Below are positions 35,141 through 43,240 of a DNA stretch of 64,000 bases, piece by piece. Source of the stretch: Sphingobium sp. JS3065. Its GTDB lineage: Bacteria > Pseudomonadota > Alphaproteobacteria > Sphingomonadales > Sphingomonadaceae. The stretch is taken from assembly GCF_026427355.1 (NCBI RefSeq), contig NZ_CP102664.1:3491143-3555142 (forward strand), given 5' to 3'. Made by a program: the position numbers and the translations under genes. Below the pieces are notes generated by a model. That model saw nothing but the letters and a program-made list of their open reading frames with translations. It did not search any database and was not told where the DNA came from. Numbering within the stretch: position 1 is the stretch's first letter; the number at the start of each line of letters is the position of its first letter.

Positions 35141-35797
35141 ATGGCCTATGCTGACCACTCGCAAGGATCGAGTCGCACGATCTCGATCATCATCGTCGCC
35201 CTGATTCACGCTGTTCTGGGTTATGCCTTCGTCACCGGTCTTGGCATGAAATATGTCAAAAAGGCGGCGGAACAGCTGAACGTGATCGACGTGAAGGAGG
35301 AACCGCCACCACCGGACGAGGAGCCGCCGCCGCCGCCGCCAGACCAGCCGGTCGAACCGCCGCCGGTCGTCGCGCCTCCGCCGATCGTTCAGACCCCGGC
35401 CCCCGCGCCGTCGATTCAGACGGTTCGGACCCCGCCACCGGTCTTCAATCCGGTCCCGGTCGCCGCTCCGCCGCCGCCCGCTCCACCGCCGCCGGAGGTT
35501 CCCGCCTCTCGTGCGTCTCCGCGCAGCGCCCCCGGCAGTTGGCTCAGCGACGCCGATTATCCGAGCCGCGCTCAGCGTGAAGAACGTTCGGGGACGGCAG
35601 GGTTCCGGCTGGAAATCGGTCCGGACGGTCGTGTGACCAATTGTACGATCACCTCTTCGACCGGCCATGCCGACCTCGACGAGGCGACCTGTCGCCTTCT
35701 GCCCAGGCGCGCGAGGTTCAAGCCCGCGGTGGCAGCCGGGGGTGGTCCGATGTCGGACACGTACAATGGCCGCATCACGTGGCGTTTGCCGGAATAA
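35141..35797 (+). CDS. tonB: Energy transducer TonB
   Basis: Inner-membrane protein that transmits proton-motive force to outer-membrane receptors. The 218-residue protein has one N-terminal membrane helix (about residues 13-33), a long proline-rich span (about 50-120, with EEPPPPPPDQP-like repeats) and a C-terminal TonB domain (about 130-218) containing YPSRAQREERSGTAGFRLEI and the usual GRITWRLPE end. It leads the tonB-exbB-exbD-exbD operon. AAGGAG lies 12 bases before the ATG, a little far. Confidence 0.94.
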   Translation: MAYADHSQGSSRTISIIIVALIHAVLGYAFVTGLGMKYVKKAAEQLNVIDVKEEPPPPDEEPPPPPPDQPVEPPPVVAPPPIVQTPAPAPSIQTVRTPPPVFNPVPVAAPPPPAPPPPEVPASRASPRSAPGSWLSDADYPSRAQREERSGTAGFRLEIGPDGRVTNCTITSSTGHADLDEATCRLLPRRARFKPAVAAGGGPMSDTYNGRITWRLPE

Positions 35798-35866
35798 TTG
35801 TAATGGGAAGGCTGGCGTCGTCGCCGCCTTCCCCTTTATTGATCCTTTGAGAGGGAAGTCTTGAAC

Positions 35867-36625
35867 ATGTTGATGTATCTCGCAGCTGCTGCGGCGCCCA
35901 AGCCGGAGAACCCCTATGGCCTGATGGAAGCCCTGGAACAGGGCGGCACCATCGCCTGGACCGTCTTCATCATCCTTTGCGGTATGTCGGTCGGTACCTT
36001 CTACATCCTGTTCACCAAGCTGATCGAACAGCAGAAGGTGATCAACCAGGGCAAGAAGGTTCGCGCGACCTTCTGGCGCGCGGCCAGCCTGAAGGAAGGC
36101 GCCGCCAAGCTCGAAAAGAACTCGGCCTACAAGCAGATCGTCGACGACGGCATCAAGGCCCAGGAAGAACACACCAAGCTGACCGACCCGGTCGAGGCGC
36201 ATGACTGGCTGCACGGCTCGCTGGCGCGTTCGGAAGCCTCGATCAACTCGAAGCTCGGCGGTGGCCTGGCGTTCCTCGCGACCGTCGGTTCGACCTCGCC
36301 GTTCATCGGTCTGTTCGGTACGGTTATCGGCATCTACCGCGCCCTGATCAAGATCGGCGCCGCCGGTCAGGCCTCGATCGACGCCGTCGCCGGCCCGGTC
36401 GGTGAAGCTCTGATCATGACCGCGCTGGGTCTGGCCGTGGCCGTTCCCGCGGTGCTCGCCTACAACTTCCTGCAGCGCCGTAACAAGTCGATCGCGGAAC
36501 AGTTGAGCGGCTTCACCGTCGACCTGCTGGCCTATCTGGTGTCGAACGGCGCCGTGAAGCCCGTGGTCACCGCTGCTCCGGCCGCTGCCGCCGCCAAGCC
36601 GGCTGCCGCCGCGACCAAGGCCTGA
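35867..36625 (+). CDS. exbB: ExbB/TolQ/MotA proton channel protein
   Basis: The scaffold of the TonB energising complex. The 252-residue protein has three membrane helices: an N-terminal one around residues 25-47 (TIAWTVFIILCGMSVGTFYI) and two C-terminal ones around 140-165 and 180-205 (GLFGTVIGIYRALIKIG, ALIMTALGLAVAVPAVLAYN). The ATG was preferred over a TTG six bases upstream because GAGGGAAG is correctly spaced to it. It is followed by a hairpin and two exbD genes. Confidence 0.94.
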   Translation: MLMYLAAAAAPKPENPYGLMEALEQGGTIAWTVFIILCGMSVGTFYILFTKLIEQQKVINQGKKVRATFWRAASLKEGAAKLEKNSAYKQIVDDGIKAQEEHTKLTDPVEAHDWLHGSLARSEASINSKLGGGLAFLATVGSTSPFIGLFGTVIGIYRALIKIGAAGQASIDAVAGPVGEALIMTALGLAVAVPAVLAYNFLQRRNKSIAEQLSGFTVDLLAYLVSNGAVKPVVTAAPAAAAAKPAAAATKA

Positions 36626-36641
36626 TAGGCTGAGATGCCGA

Positions 36642-36681
36642 CAAGGGGCCGGCGGCGGCTGCGACTGCCGAGTTCCCCTTG
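36642..36681 (+). other. Hairpin between exbB and exbD
   Basis: CAAGGGG (36642-36648) pairs with CCCCTTG (36675-36681), enclosing a GC-rich internal stem. No T-run follows, so it is more likely an mRNA processing or stability element separating exbB from the exbD genes, whose products are needed in lower amounts. Confidence 0.45.
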
Positions 36682-36739
36682 CCGGACGTGGGTCCCGGAT
36701 TGCCGGGGCGCCATCGACAAGCATGTTAGGAAATAATCA

Positions 36740-37228
36740 ATGGCAATGAGTGTTGGCTCTGACGGCGGTGACGACAAGCCGATGTCCGACATCAACACGA
36801 CGCCGCTCGTCGACGTCATGCTGGTGTTGCTCATCATCTTTCTCATCGCGGTCCCGGTCGTCGTCCAGACGGTTCAGCTGCAGCTTCCCAAGGTCGCGTT
36901 CGAGCCGACGACGACGAAACCGGAAAATGTTTCCCTGTCGATCACGCAGGCTTCCGACGGTAGCTGCGCGGTTTATTGGAACCTGACCCGCGTGTCCTCC
37001 AACGAGCTGCTCGACCGCGCGGTCGCGAAGCTGGAGGCGGACATCAAGAAGGCCGGCGGCGTTGAAAACCTGACGCCGGAGGATCTGCCCGAAGTGCATA
37101 TTCGCGGTGACATCAACGTCCCCTATCGGTGCATCGGCGGCACCATCTACACGATGCAGCGCGCCGGTTTCCCGAAGGTCGGCTTCATCTCCGAGCCCGA
37201 ACCGGGCACGACGACGAAGCGGCTTTAA
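36740..37228 (+). CDS. exbD: ExbD/TolR biopolymer transport protein, first copy
   Basis: A 162-residue protein with the ExbD pattern: DINTTPLVDVMLVLLIIFLI, where the membrane Asp is the essential proton-carrying residue, one membrane helix and a periplasmic domain ending in a TMQRAGFPKVGFISEPEP segment. It works with ExbB and TonB. A second exbD follows 20 bases on; the two differ in the periplasmic part, this one having an inserted CRCIGG-like loop (YRCIGGTIYT). Confidence 0.93.
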   Translation: MAMSVGSDGGDDKPMSDINTTPLVDVMLVLLIIFLIAVPVVVQTVQLQLPKVAFEPTTTKPENVSLSITQASDGSCAVYWNLTRVSSNELLDRAVAKLEADIKKAGGVENLTPEDLPEVHIRGDINVPYRCIGGTIYTMQRAGFPKVGFISEPEPGTTTKRL

Positions 37229-37248
37229 GAAGTTTTAGGAGTATCGCC

Positions 37249-37671
37249 ATGGCAATGAGTGCCGGATCAGAAGATGGCGAACCGATGGTCGAAATGAACA
37301 CGACGCCGTTGATTGACGTCATGCTCGTTCTTCTCATCATGTTCATCATCACCATCCCGATCCAGACCCACGCGGTCAAAATCGACCTACCGCAAAACGC
37401 GCCGCCGACCGACAGCGTCATCGACCCTGTCAAGAACAAGGTGGCGATCGATGCGGGCGGGGTCATCACATGGAATGGTTCGGCCATCGACCTGCTGACC
37501 CTGCGTCAGTATCTGCAGCAGTCGCTGCGGTTGCCAGTCGAGCCTGAACTGCAGTTCCAGCCGAATGCGGCGACCCGCTATGTCGTGGTCGACGAGGTGC
37601 TGGCGGAGATCAAGCGTGCTGGCGTGACGAAGCTTGGCTTCGTCGGCAACGAACAGTACGGCAATTTCTAA
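37249..37671 (+). CDS. exbD: ExbD/TolR biopolymer transport protein, second copy
   Basis: A 140-residue paralogue of the upstream ExbD with MNTTPLIDVMLVLLIMFIIT carrying the essential Asp, one membrane helix and a shorter periplasmic domain ending RAGVTKLGFVGNEQYGNF. AGGAGTATC fixes the ATG; longer in-frame starts lie inside the first exbD. Two ExbDs with one ExbB is a common arrangement in Xanthomonas and sphingomonads, where one copy may serve specific receptors. Confidence 0.92.
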   Translation: MAMSAGSEDGEPMVEMNTTPLIDVMLVLLIMFIITIPIQTHAVKIDLPQNAPPTDSVIDPVKNKVAIDAGGVITWNGSAIDLLTLRQYLQQSLRLPVEPELQFQPNAATRYVVVDEVLAEIKRAGVTKLGFVGNEQYGNF

Positions 37672-38009
37672 AGCCACCGGGACCGGGTCCGGCAGCGCCG
37701 AAGCCCGGTTCAGGAAAGAATAAAGTGCGCATCGAACAGGAGCGCGGAATCGGTGTCGGACAGATCGTCGGACGCCGCCGGGTTCCCAAGGGACGAATAC
37801 GCCGCCGCCGTCTGGCCGGGAATGTTCGACTTCCCGTTTCCGGGCGCGGGCTGGGGTGACGCAATCGGCCTTGTGATGCGCCGACCTGGATAGGGGCTGC
37901 TTCGGCGGCCCCTTTCTTATGTGCCTCCCATGTTTCGGACCGATTGCGGCTTAATGCTTTCTTCATCGGGAAGAGCGATGATGCCTACGGTCAAAATCGG
38001 CATTGGATC
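37672..38009. other. Spacer between exbD and the PilZ gene, no confident gene
   Basis: About 340 bases. The 3' half of the region holds a terminator (37892-37918). A short open frame ending at 37893 (about 45 codons from a GTG) includes PGMFDFPFPGAGWGDAIGLV and has a protein-like look but no supported start. Nothing else is evident. Confidence 0.5.
37892..37918 (+). terminator. Intrinsic terminator after the tonB-exbD operon
   Basis: AGGGGCTGC pairs with GCGGCCCCT (one G-U) around a TTCG loop, followed by TTTCTTAT. It probably ends the operon, about 220 bases past the last exbD stop. Confidence 0.8.
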
Positions 38010-38327
38010 ATGGGCGCCAAACTTCAGACAAACCCGTATCACGGCAATAACCGTCTGGCAGACCGTCGTGCGGCCTTGATCGGCGTCCGGGTCCGTCGCC
38101 CCGGCGAAACCTGGTTCAAGAGCCATATTGCCGACGTTTCCGAGGTCGGCTTTCGCCTGAAGAGCTTCATGAAGTTGGCGGCGGATGACGATCTGTGGAT
38201 CATGCTGCCAGGTTTCGAAGGCCGCCGCGCCCGCGTGTTGTGGAGCCGTTCCCATGAGTCGGGCTGCGTTTTCGAGCGCCCGCTGCATCCGGCAATTCTA
38301 GATCATATCCTCAAAATCGGCCAGTAA
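38010..38327 (+). CDS. PilZ-domain protein
   Basis: A 105-residue soluble PilZ protein, a likely cyclic-di-GMP receptor. The binding motif has the arginine pair in NRLADRRAALIGVRV and the (D/N)xSxxG box in IADVSEVGFRL. It is a stand-alone PilZ with no attached domain. The start giving MGAKLQTNPYHGNNRL was preferred to one 22 codons upstream. A diguanylate cyclase gene lies about 7 kb away. Confidence 0.82.
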   Translation: MGAKLQTNPYHGNNRLADRRAALIGVRVRRPGETWFKSHIADVSEVGFRLKSFMKLAADDDLWIMLPGFEGRRARVLWSRSHESGCVFERPLHPAILDHILKIGQ

Positions 38328-38378
38328 ATTCCCTTTACCGGGCAAGTGCTTAGCGTAGCGGATTTGACCATTGGCCGA

Positions 38379-38459
38379 CGTCATCCCGGCGGAAGCTGGG
38401 ATCTCGTGAGGCCAGGTCGTGCGCTATCGCCTCAGATCCCAGCTTTCGATGGGATGACG
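38379..38459. repeat. Palindromic intergenic repeat, family A copy 2
   Basis: CGTCATCCCGGCGGAAGCTG through GATGGGATGACG matches the element after the diguanylate cyclase gene, with the same inner GGGATCTC / CAGATCCC stem. It lies between the convergent PilZ and ABC transporter genes. Confidence 0.85.
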
Positions 38460-38496
38460 AAATGATGTCGGGCTTCCACCCAAGAATAACGGCCCG

Positions 38497-40281
38497 TCAA
38501 GCCACGGGAACATCCTGAAACTGAAGGCTGGCGAGCCGGGCATAGAGGCCTTTGCGCTGCATCAGCGCGGCATGATCGCCCTGTTCGACCAACCGCCCTT
38601 CATCGAGCACGAGGATGCGATCCGCCGCCCGCACCGTGGCCAGGCGATGGGCGATGACGATGGTCGTGCGGCCCTGCATCAGCCGCCCCAACGCATCCTG
38701 CACCAATCGTTCCGATTCGGCGTCCAGCGCGGAGGTCGCTTCGTCCAGCAGCAGGATCGGCGCATCGCGCAGCAGGGCGCGGGCAATCGACAGGCGCTGG
38801 CGCTGGCCGCCCGAAAGGCGCGCGCCCCCCTCGCCCAGAAAACTGTCGAGGCCTTCCGGCAGGGCGCGCAGGAATGTTTCCGCATTGGCGGCGCGGGCCG
38901 CCGCCCAGATCTGCTCATCGCTGGCATCCCACCGGCCATAGCGTAGATTGTCGCGCGCCGACGCGGCGAAGATGATGCTTTCCTGCGGCACCATCGCCAT
39001 CATGTCGCGCACCGCCGCCGGATCGGCCTGGGGCAGGGGAACCCCATTCAGCCGAATCACCCCCGAATCGGGATCGTAGAAGCGCAGCGCCAATTGGATC
39101 AGCGTCGATTTTCCGGCACCGGACGGGCCGACGATGGCCACCGTCTCGCCCGGCGCGATGTCGATCGAAATGCCATGCAGGGCCGCCTGATCGGGCCGGG
39201 TGGGGTAACGGAAATGCACATCCTCGAACTGGATATGCGCGCCATGCTCGGTTCGCGGCACCGGCACGGGGCGTGGCGGGGCCATGATCTGCGGCGTCGC
39301 GATCATCAGTTCATGCAGCCGCCCGGCGGCGCCCGCGCCACGCAGCAGGTCGCCCCAGGTTTCGGACAACGCGCCGAAAGCGCCCGCGACAAGCCCGCCG
39401 GTCAGCACGAAAGCCGCGATGCTGCCGCCCGACAAGCGCCCGGCGGCGACATCCAGCGCCCCCTGCCACATGACCGCCGTGATCGACCCGAAGACCAACG
39501 CGATGACGATCGCCGTCATCGCGGCGCGCAGGGCGATCCGGCGGCGCGCCGTCGCGAAGCCTGCCTCCACCGTGCTGTCGAATCGCGCGGATTCCCGCCC
39601 CTCCTGACCGAAGGCCTGGACGATCTTCATCGCGCCCAATGTTTCCGCCGTGACGCTGCCGACATCGGCCAGCCGGTCCTGGCTGGCCCGCGACAAAGCG
39701 CGCAAGCGGCGGCCCAGGCCGATGATCGCGACCAATATGACGGGAATGCCCAGCAGCAGCAGCCCGGCCAGCTTGGGCGCAAGCGCGAAGAGATAAATCA
39801 GCCCGCCCGTCCCCGTCACCAGATTGCGCAGCGCGATCGACACGGTCGATCCCACCACCTGGTCGATGATCGCCGTGTCGGCGGTCATGCGCGACGCGAT
39901 TTCGGAGGGGCGGTTTTCCTCGAAGAAGCGGGGTTCCTGCCGCAGCAGATTGGCCTGGGTGGCTGACCGGATATCCGCGACGACGCGCTCCCCCAGCCAG
40001 GACACGAAATAGAAGCGCGCCGCCGTGGCCGCTGCCAGGATCACGACGATCAGGAACAGATATTCGAACCAGCGGCTGATGTCGCCGCCGCCCATGAATC
40101 CCCGGTCGATGACCAGCCGGAAACCGCTGGGGATCGCCAGCGTCGCGGCGGAAGAGACGATCAGGGCGACCATCGCCCCGGTGATGCGGCCCGGATAGCG
40201 GCGGGCGAAACGCCAGATCATCGCCAGGCTGCCGAGTGGGGGGCGCGTGTCGCGCGGCGATGATGGTTCCACATCCTCCAT
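38497..40281 (-). CDS. ABC exporter with fused membrane and ATPase domains (MsbA-like)
   Basis: A 594-residue half-transporter that works as a homodimer. Six membrane helices cover about residues 30-315, and the ATPase domain has Walker A GPSGAGKST (near 385), the Q-loop, the signature LSGGQRQRLSIARALL (near 487), Walker B ILLLDEATSALD and the H-loop IVIAHRLATV. MsbA-like and multidrug/lipid exporters share this build. The substrate is not predictable. It is downstream of, and possibly co-transcribed with, the methyltransferase-fusion gene. Confidence 0.92.
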   Translation of the reverse strand: MEDVEPSSPRDTRPPLGSLAMIWRFARRYPGRITGAMVALIVSSAATLAIPSGFRLVIDRGFMGGGDISRWFEYLFLIVVILAAATAARFYFVSWLGERVVADIRSATQANLLRQEPRFFEENRPSEIASRMTADTAIIDQVVGSTVSIALRNLVTGTGGLIYLFALAPKLAGLLLLGIPVILVAIIGLGRRLRALSRASQDRLADVGSVTAETLGAMKIVQAFGQEGRESARFDSTVEAGFATARRRIALRAAMTAIVIALVFGSITAVMWQGALDVAAGRLSGGSIAAFVLTGGLVAGAFGALSETWGDLLRGAGAAGRLHELMIATPQIMAPPRPVPVPRTEHGAHIQFEDVHFRYPTRPDQAALHGISIDIAPGETVAIVGPSGAGKSTLIQLALRFYDPDSGVIRLNGVPLPQADPAAVRDMMAMVPQESIIFAASARDNLRYGRWDASDEQIWAAARAANAETFLRALPEGLDSFLGEGGARLSGGQRQRLSIARALLRDAPILLLDEATSALDAESERLVQDALGRLMQGRTTIVIAHRLATVRAADRILVLDEGRLVEQGDHAALMQRKGLYARLASLQFQDVPVA

Positions 40282-40374
40282 AGGGCCGCGCTCTAAAGGG
40301 ATTTCGCGTGAAAGGGAACATTGCCCGACGCCGAAATCTCCGCGTCATGAAATCCCGTCCCGGGCGGGATCGCG

Positions 40375-41661
40375 TCAACCGGCGGGCGCGATCTCCGCCG
40401 CCAGCGCCATGATGCGCTGCGGCCCGGCGCGGCCGGTCAGGGCATAGGCCATGTCGCCCGCCTCCCAATAGGCGATGACGTCGTCGGCGCGCCGGGCGAT
40501 CAGCGGGCGCGCCTCCGCCGGGGTTTCGGCCCGGTCCGCGAAGAAGGACAGTTGTTCGCCCTCCGGCGTGGTGATCGACACGGCGATGGCCGGGCTGTCC
40601 GATGTTGGGTAAAGCTGCACGTCATGGATGCGCCACTTTGCGGGCAACGGCGGCAGGACGATGCCGGTGGAGCGCTGGATCTCGACCGGATTGAGCGTGG
40701 CGCTTTCCACCTGGGACGCCATGCTCTGGCGCAGCAGCCCGGTGCGGTGGGACGCGGCCGCTTCGTCCAGGAAGGGGCTGGCCTGCGCCGCCGGGGGAAA
40801 TTCGCCCACTTCCCCCCGCGCGATCCAGCCGGTGGCGATCAGCGCAGCCATGCCCGCAGCCCGGACGAGATGGCGCCCGACACGGCGATGGTCATTGTCG
40901 TTGTCCGCGGGAACAGAGATATCGCGGCGCTGCCCGACCAAAGTGCCCTTGGTCCCGTCATGCTTCAGGCGGAAGTCGATATGCGGCCAGCGCTTGCGCC
41001 AGCGCCGGGCGACCAGCCGTTCCCCAGGGCGGGCCGCATCGTCCAACAGCACGACCCCGCCCGGAGAAAGGCGCGCGAACAGGCTGTCCGCCGCGCCCCT
41101 CACCAGCGGGTGCACCGCCCAGGGCGGCCCGTCGATGATCAGCAGGTCGATGCTGTCGGGCAGGCTGTCCATATTGTACCAGCGGCCCGGCCAGTCCCGG
41201 CTCTCCGCCGTGAGCGGCGCATGGCGCAGGTCGGCATGCAGGCCATGATCGGCCAGCCAGTTGCGGGTCGCCTGGACGAAGCCGTCATGCTGGTCGAAGC
41301 TGGTCAACCGTCCGCCGCCATGCAGCGCCAGGGCGCGCGCCGCGATCAGCGTGGAGGCTCCCGCGCCCAGTTCGACGACATGGGCGGGCCGCAGCCGGGC
41401 GATTTCCCGGACGATATGGCGCAGGAAGCCGACATCCGCCTTCCAACTGCCCAGATGCGGCAGGGCGTCATGGGGCAGGCCCAGTTCATCCAGCAGGGCG
41501 CGCTTGTCCGCCTTGCGCCCGCCCGACAGGCTGGCCAGCAGCCAGGGCCAGGTGATCGCGCCGAAGCCGATGCGCCATGCCATATCGGAAAGGCGGCGCT
41601 GCGCCGCGAGGGCATCAGCGTCGTCGAGGGCCAGGAAACCGGTCAATTCTCTGGAGGTCAC
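40375..41661 (-). CDS. SAM methyltransferase fused to an anti-sigma-factor-like C-terminal domain
   Basis: A 428-residue, apparently unbroken fusion. Residues about 70-245 are a class I methyltransferase: VVELGAGASTLIAARAL for SAM binding, an acidic SFDQHDGF loop, and IDLLIIDGPPWAVHPL (Methyltransf_24-like). A hydrophobic segment near 265-282 (VRAAGMAALIATGWIARG) could cross the membrane. The C-terminal part, including LLRQSMASQVESATLNPVEI, IQRSTGIVLPPLPAKWRIHD and VIAYWEAGDMAYALTG, matches the periplasmic region of sphingomonad anti-sigma factors but the sigma-binding N-terminal domain is missing. No ECF sigma gene is adjacent. Function unknown. Confidence 0.72.
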   Translation of the reverse strand: MTSRELTGFLALDDADALAAQRRLSDMAWRIGFGAITWPWLLASLSGGRKADKRALLDELGLPHDALPHLGSWKADVGFLRHIVREIARLRPAHVVELGAGASTLIAARALALHGGGRLTSFDQHDGFVQATRNWLADHGLHADLRHAPLTAESRDWPGRWYNMDSLPDSIDLLIIDGPPWAVHPLVRGAADSLFARLSPGGVVLLDDAARPGERLVARRWRKRWPHIDFRLKHDGTKGTLVGQRRDISVPADNDNDHRRVGRHLVRAAGMAALIATGWIARGEVGEFPPAAQASPFLDEAAASHRTGLLRQSMASQVESATLNPVEIQRSTGIVLPPLPAKWRIHDVQLYPTSDSPAIAVSITTPEGEQLSFFADRAETPAEARPLIARRADDVIAYWEAGDMAYALTGRAGPQRIMALAAEIAPAG

Positions 41662-41756
41662 GGCTGCGCCTATCCTTTATCTGCGGGTCCAGACTGGTTA
41701 TGCGGCGGGATAACCCGTTCGCATAGACCCGACTATCGCCAGCATGAGGAACGCCG

Positions 41757-42731
41757 ATGACACGCATCATATCCGCGACTGTTGAACGCTGGCCGGTCGC
41801 GGGGGCCTTCATCATCAGCCGGGGGGCGAAGACATCGGTGGATGTCGTCGTCTGCACCGTGGGCGACGGCGCGCATGTCGGCCGGGGCGAGGGGACGGCG
41901 ATCTATTATGAAGGCGAGACGGCCGAAGGCTGCGCGGCGGCGATCAACGCCTATGCCGGGCCGCTGGAACGGGAGGCGTTGCTGGACGCGATGCCGCGTG
42001 GGGCGGCGCGCAATGCGCTGGACTGCGCGCTCTGGGATCTGGAGGCGAAGCGCGCCGGGGCGCCGGTATGGAAGCTGGCGGGGCTGGAGGAACCCAGGCC
42101 CTTGCCGACCGCCTTCACCATCAGCCTGGGCGAGCCGCAGAAGATGGAGGCGGATGCGCGGGCGGCGGCGGGGCGGGGCTTCGGCCTGCTCAAATGCAAG
42201 CTGACCGGTGAGGGCGACCGGGCGCGGATCGCGGCGGTGCGGGCGGGCGCGCCGGACGTGCGGCTGATCGTCGACGCCAATGAAAGCTGGCACGATCTGG
42301 ATATTGCGGCGGAGGCGCGGGCGCTGGCGGCGCTGGGCGTGGAGATGGTCGAGCAGCCCATCTTCCATGGCAGGGAGGAACGGCTGGCCGGGATCAGGTC
42401 GCCGCTGCCGCTCTGCGCGGATGAGAGTTGCCACACGCGCGCCGATCTCGACCGGCTGGGGGATTTCGACGCGGTGAACATCAAGCTGGACAAGGCGGGC
42501 GGGCTGACCGAGGCGCTGGCCCTGTCGCGGGAGGCGCGGGCGCGGGGGTTCCGCGTGATGGTCGGCTGCATGCTGGGCACGTCGCTGGGGATCGCGCCCG
42601 CCGCGCTGGTGGCGCAGGGGGCGGACTGGATCGATCTGGACGGTGCGTTGTTGCTGGCGGAGGACCGCGAGGGCGGGTTGGAACTGCGCGACGGGCTGCT
42701 GCATCCCGGCAGTCTGTGGGGCGTGGGTTAG
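41757..42731 (+). CDS. L-Ala-D/L-Glu (dipeptide) epimerase
   Basis: An enolase-superfamily enzyme that epimerises dipeptides released in murein turnover. The 324-residue protein has the KxK pair Lys146/Lys148 in LLKCKLTG, metal ligands Asp173 (VDANESW), Glu199 (VEQP) and Asp222 (CADES), and the second catalytic lysine in NIKLDKAGGL. The DGA motif near the C-terminus, in DLDGALLLAEDR, fits the dipeptide epimerase group. It is divergent from the methyltransferase-fusion gene. Confidence 0.88.
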   Translation: MTRIISATVERWPVAGAFIISRGAKTSVDVVVCTVGDGAHVGRGEGTAIYYEGETAEGCAAAINAYAGPLEREALLDAMPRGAARNALDCALWDLEAKRAGAPVWKLAGLEEPRPLPTAFTISLGEPQKMEADARAAAGRGFGLLKCKLTGEGDRARIAAVRAGAPDVRLIVDANESWHDLDIAAEARALAALGVEMVEQPIFHGREERLAGIRSPLPLCADESCHTRADLDRLGDFDAVNIKLDKAGGLTEALALSREARARGFRVMVGCMLGTSLGIAPAALVAQGADWIDLDGALLLAEDREGGLELRDGLLHPGSLWGVG

Positions 42732-42747
42732 AGGAAGCGAAACAGGC

Positions 42748-43134
42748 TCAATATCCCAGCGTCAGACCCAGCGCATAATATTTCGGCCCGACATTGGCCT
42801 TGGCGCGCAGCTTGGGGATCAGCGGCATGGCGAGCGTCGCATAGGGCCGCGTGTTTTCCCCGCTGAAGCGCACGCCCGCGCCGATGGTGGCGGAGAGAGG
42901 CAGGGTATAGGTCGCCTCCACGCGCCCATAGAGCTTCGTGTCGCCGTCGCGCAGATAGACGCCGCCGCCCGGCGTCAGGCTGAAGCCGCCAATGCCCATC
43001 GCATAGCCAGCGCCGATTTCCGTGCCCCAATGACCATCGGCGCGGCCATAATCGACTTCGGCGCCGAGTCCCTCTGCATGGGCGGCGGGGGCGAGGGCGA
43101 GCGCTGCGGCGGCCAGAAAATAAGTCGGTTTCAT
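42748..43134 (-). CDS. Small exported barrel-like protein
   Basis: A 128-residue protein with signal peptide MKPTYFLAAAALALAPAAHA. The mature part consists of alternating beta-strand segments (WGTEIGAGYAMGIGGFSLTP, KLYGRVEATYTLPLSATIGA) and ends GPKYYALGLTLGY, typical of an outer-membrane strand terminating in an aromatic residue. It is probably a small beta-barrel or surface protein of unknown function, downstream of and on the same strand as the mechanosensitive channel gene. Confidence 0.7.
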   Translation of the reverse strand: MKPTYFLAAAALALAPAAHAEGLGAEVDYGRADGHWGTEIGAGYAMGIGGFSLTPGGGVYLRDGDTKLYGRVEATYTLPLSATIGAGVRFSGENTRPYATLAMPLIPKLRAKANVGPKYYALGLTLGY

Positions 43135-43240
43135 GGGCGTTCCGGAATGTGCGTTTATGACCCGATCCGGCCTGACTCCGCTCGCCGCGCCGGGCAAGCG
43201 GGGTCCGGCAGGGCGAGTCCGATATGCGGTCGGGCGAGTC

